A DNA stretch of 49,882 nucleotides from Methanocellaceae archaeon UBA148 (GTDB lineage: Archaea > Halobacteriota > UBA148). Position 1 is the first letter of the stretch; each line of letters opens with the position of its first letter. Below the pieces are notes generated by a model. It was not told where the DNA came from, ran no database searches, and saw only the letters and a program-made list of their open reading frames with translations. This document shows positions 48,190 through 49,882 of the stretch, piece by piece. A program made the position numbers and the translations under genes. Where the stretch lies: the NCBI GenBank assembly GCA_002495885.1, contig DAHG01000072.1:5196-55077 (forward strand). Reading direction: 5' to 3'.

Positions 48190-49275
48190 TTAAGGGGGTG
48201 TATACTCATTGAAGCATTTTTTAATTTCTTCAATGTTTAATATAATTTGAATATCCACTTTATTACCATCTAAACAAACAATTTGACCATCAGCAAATTT
48301 ATTGTAGTCACAACAAACTATGCAAGGAATACCTAGCGCCCTACTTATTATCGCCAAATGCCCTGTAATACCCCCCCCATTCTGTAGTCCTATAGATCCA
48401 ATACATCGTTTAATACAGGGTATCATTTCTGGTGTGAAATAATTAAACACTCCAATGTCCCCATTAAGAGTTTTATCTAAATCCTCAATAGAATTGATAA
48501 TTTTTATCATACCATAAACAACACCAGGAGATGCTGCGGTTGCATGCAGGAGAATTCCATTCACTGGATAAGAGTTACTTTTTCTCCGATAAAGGGGAGA
48601 AGTACTTTGACTTTCATACTCTGATTTAACTATATCTTTTATCTCATCGATTGACTGGTTTAATGGTGGTAATGAGTGATTTTGGACAAATTTGTTCCAC
48701 AAATCTGTAAATTCTTTTTCAGTGTTAGTATCTGATTCTTTTGCTTCGCCTATAATGATTTTTCTTCTCAAAAAATCTTTGATTTCGTTAAACTTTTCAT
48801 ATGAGATTTTACGATGAAAATATGCCTCTCTTATAGCATAAATTTTGGTCAGATATTCAAAAAGTATACTACTGGAATTTGAGAATTTATCATGCGTTTT
48901 TTCATTTATTTTGTTTTTTCTTCGCCAAACTTTATATCTCTCGTGCAATGCATAGTACAATGCATTTGCAGCAATTCCAGATGCTATCGACATAAGTACC
49001 ATTATAAATATATTCTCATAGCGTGGAACTTTACGAAAACGGTAAACACCTTCATAAAATTCCACAAATTTAAGAGAATCAAAATCCAATAATTTTATCC
49101 AAACGTCCCGAAGCGGTCTGATTACTTCAAAATCTGCAGAATATTCATAAATCAAACGATCTTTCAAATAAGTTAAATTATGTATCTTCAAATAACGTAT
49201 AGTTGCCTTTGTTGCTATATTATCACACTCATTCAAGAGATCACATAACTCAGTATGAGGTATTGATTTGCTCAT
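48190..49275 (-). CDS. Membrane-anchored PEP-utiliser swivelling-domain protein
   Basis: A 361-aa protein not belonging to a complete enzyme family I recognise. Residues 1-85 are a charged helical region without known domain; about 88-110 is one hydrophobic helix (IFIMVLMSIASGIAANALYYAL); 111-235 is charged and helical. The C-terminal ~115 residues match the PEP-utilising enzyme mobile (swivelling) domain: ATAASPGVVYGMIKIINS, GDIGVFNYFTPEM and GGITGHLAIISRALGIPC, keeping the phosphorylatable histidine, with T-G-H in place of T-S-H. No ATP-grasp or PEP-binding barrel is fused. ATG 49275 is preferred to GTG 49290, as GGGGAT precedes it. Possibly a phosphocarrier or sensor. Confidence 0.75.
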   Translation of the reverse strand: MSKSIPHTELCDLLNECDNIATKATIRYLKIHNLTYLKDRLIYEYSADFEVIRPLRDVWIKLLDFDSLKFVEFYEGVYRFRKVPRYENIFIMVLMSIASGIAANALYYALHERYKVWRRKNKINEKTHDKFSNSSSILFEYLTKIYAIREAYFHRKISYEKFNEIKDFLRRKIIIGEAKESDTNTEKEFTDLWNKFVQNHSLPPLNQSIDEIKDIVKSEYESQSTSPLYRRKSNSYPVNGILLHATAASPGVVYGMIKIINSIEDLDKTLNGDIGVFNYFTPEMIPCIKRCIGSIGLQNGGGITGHLAIISRALGIPCIVCCDYNKFADGQIVCLDGNKVDIQIILNIEEIKKCFNEYTPP

Positions 49276-49621
49276 CTCTTGTATCCCCACAGCTATTTTG
49301 ATAACTCGTTCATATGTGACATAAATGTCGTATATCCTTCCATTTAGGAGTTATCTATTGAGACATGATATCGGCTAGTTATCTATTGAAATTATCTATT
49401 TAGCTTTTATCGGATCTTTTTAAAATGCATTGGGTGATAGACCTTAATCCCCTGAGTTATGTAATCTCGTTGAAACCACCAACCTAACATTCTATGGTAC
49501 GGCTTTAACTCCAAATAAGAGGATTAAACGAATAAAAAAATGCTTTTAATTAGAATGCTTAATTAAACGAAAGACGCTAAATCAAAAGATTTAAATAGTT
49601 ATATATACTTATATAACAAAC
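49276..49621. other. Divergent intergenic region with repeats
   Basis: It separates the swivelling-domain gene from the plus-strand gene at the window end. TTATCTATT occurs three times (49351-49359, 49379-49387, 49392-49400), the first two within AGTTATCTATTGA. ATTAAACGA occurs twice, near 49523 and 49562. No gene is recognised. Confidence 0.5.
49588..49617 (+). promoter_or_regulatory. TATA box and inverted repeat before the wHTH gene
   Basis: GATTTAAATAG (49588-49598) is a clear TATA box. GTTATATA-TACT-TATATAAC (49598-49617), an 8-bp-armed inverted repeat, fills the space between it and the GTG at 49622, which would be leaderless or nearly so. The layout suggests repression by a dimeric regulator, perhaps the gene product itself. 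Confidence 0.6.
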
Positions 49622-49882
49622 GTGGCACAAATACTGGGACAAAAAAACATTCTGCATTACCCTCAACTAGATACGGTGCTAATGGTTGAGGAGTTTATTA
49701 TGGGGCATTCCGGAGAATTCAAGAAACGAAGCCTATGGGAAAATCTACCCAAAAAAATGATGTATCAGACTTTTTGCGTAATATGGGATTATCTTGCCTA
49801 CTCAGGAAAGATTGCTTTGGATAAAAAAGGAAAGATTGCATGGATTTGGAATCCTGTGCTTGTCAAGAAGTACCTTTCCAGC
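49622..49882 (+). CDS. Probable winged-helix protein, 3' partial
   Basis: GTG 49622 opens a frame that runs to the window edge (87 codons). It reads MAQILGQKNILHYPQLDTVLMVEEFI, then KKRSLWENLPKKMMYQTFCVIWDYLAYSGKIALDKKGKIAWIWNP. The helix-helix-strand pattern with SGKIALDKKGKIAW as a wing fits a small winged-helix DNA-binding protein of a type seen in methanogens. The stop lies outside the window. Confidence 0.65.
   Translation, partial: MAQILGQKNILHYPQLDTVLMVEEFIMGHSGEFKKRSLWENLPKKMMYQTFCVIWDYLAYSGKIALDKKGKIAWIWNPVLVKKYLSS

Noticed and set aside
1..49882. CRISPR arrays, insertion sequences, integrases, rRNA genes
   Set aside because: I looked for regularly spaced repeats, transposase or integrase-like proteins and rRNA signature stretches and saw none; the repeats present are coding modules or short regulatory repeats.

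Overview
The window is chromosomal DNA of a euryarchaeon, most likely from the methanogen-related lineages (Methanomicrobia/Methanosarcina-like or an ANME/Syntrophoarchaeum-like group). Archaeal markers are the exosome genes (rrp4, rrp41, rrp42), RNase P proteins, L15e, L37Ae, L30e, an archaeal RNA polymerase operon, SBDS, prefoldin beta and an intron-containing tRNA-Lys. Methanogen-leaning markers are MptA (methanopterin pathway), an ACT/DUF5612 protein and a PGF-CTERM surface protein. The finer taxonomic placement is inference.

Layout. (1) 1-6.9 kb: five tandem secreted or surface protein genes that share modules (PKD domains, an N-terminal AHWISG domain, an 80-residue LVKK...GKNW...RWNP module). 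Parts are identical at the DNA level, which points to recent duplication or gene conversion. The last gene has a Pro/Thr/Ala stalk and a PGF-CTERM anchor. (2) 7.1-15.4 kb: a YchF/OBG GTPase, a CBS protein and the classical archaeal exosome superoperon: L15e, an RNA-binding protein, Rpp30, Pop5, proteasome alpha, SBDS, Rrp4, Rrp41, Rrp42, L37Ae, RpoP, Pcc1, prefoldin beta. (3) 15.8-24.4 kb: 2-isopropylmalate/citramalate synthase, a UspA protein, MptA, an Lhr-type helicase, a COG1407 phosphoesterase, an OGG1-like glycosylase and the riboflavin/F420 pathway reductase ArfC. (4) 24.5-27.4 kb: a frameshifted HTH-NucS-like gene, a ZIP metal transporter, a Dps-like ferritin, a cytochrome b5-like protein and a TRAM protein. 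(5) 28.0-37.7 kb: a tRNA-Lys(UUU) with a 99-nt intron, then rpoH, an unsplit rpoB, rpoA', rpoA'' (with an N-terminal helix-hairpin-helix and probably a CTG start), L30e, NusA-like, S12, S7 and acylphosphatase. EF-2 and EF-1alpha do not follow S7. (6) 37.8-42.3 kb: an accessory stretch with a DUF998 membrane protein, a frameshifted lipoprotein, a methyltransferase broken by three indels, an XRE-DUF2178 pair with twin operator-like palindromes, a zinc-ribbon protein and a frameshifted encapsulated-ferritin-like gene. (7) 42.6-48 kb: an ACT/DUF5612 protein convergent with the smc-scpA-scpB condensin operon. (8) 48.2 kb to the end: a membrane-anchored orphan PEP-utiliser swivelling-domain protein and the start of a probable winged-helix protein under its own promoter.

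Functionally the window couples core RNA synthesis, processing and decay, protein turnover, ribosome assembly and chromosome condensation with variable accessory DNA. All long core genes are intact, whereas broken frames are confined to accessory genes, so gene decay there is likely, although homopolymer sequencing errors remain possible for some. I see no rRNA gene, CRISPR array, transposase or integrase.
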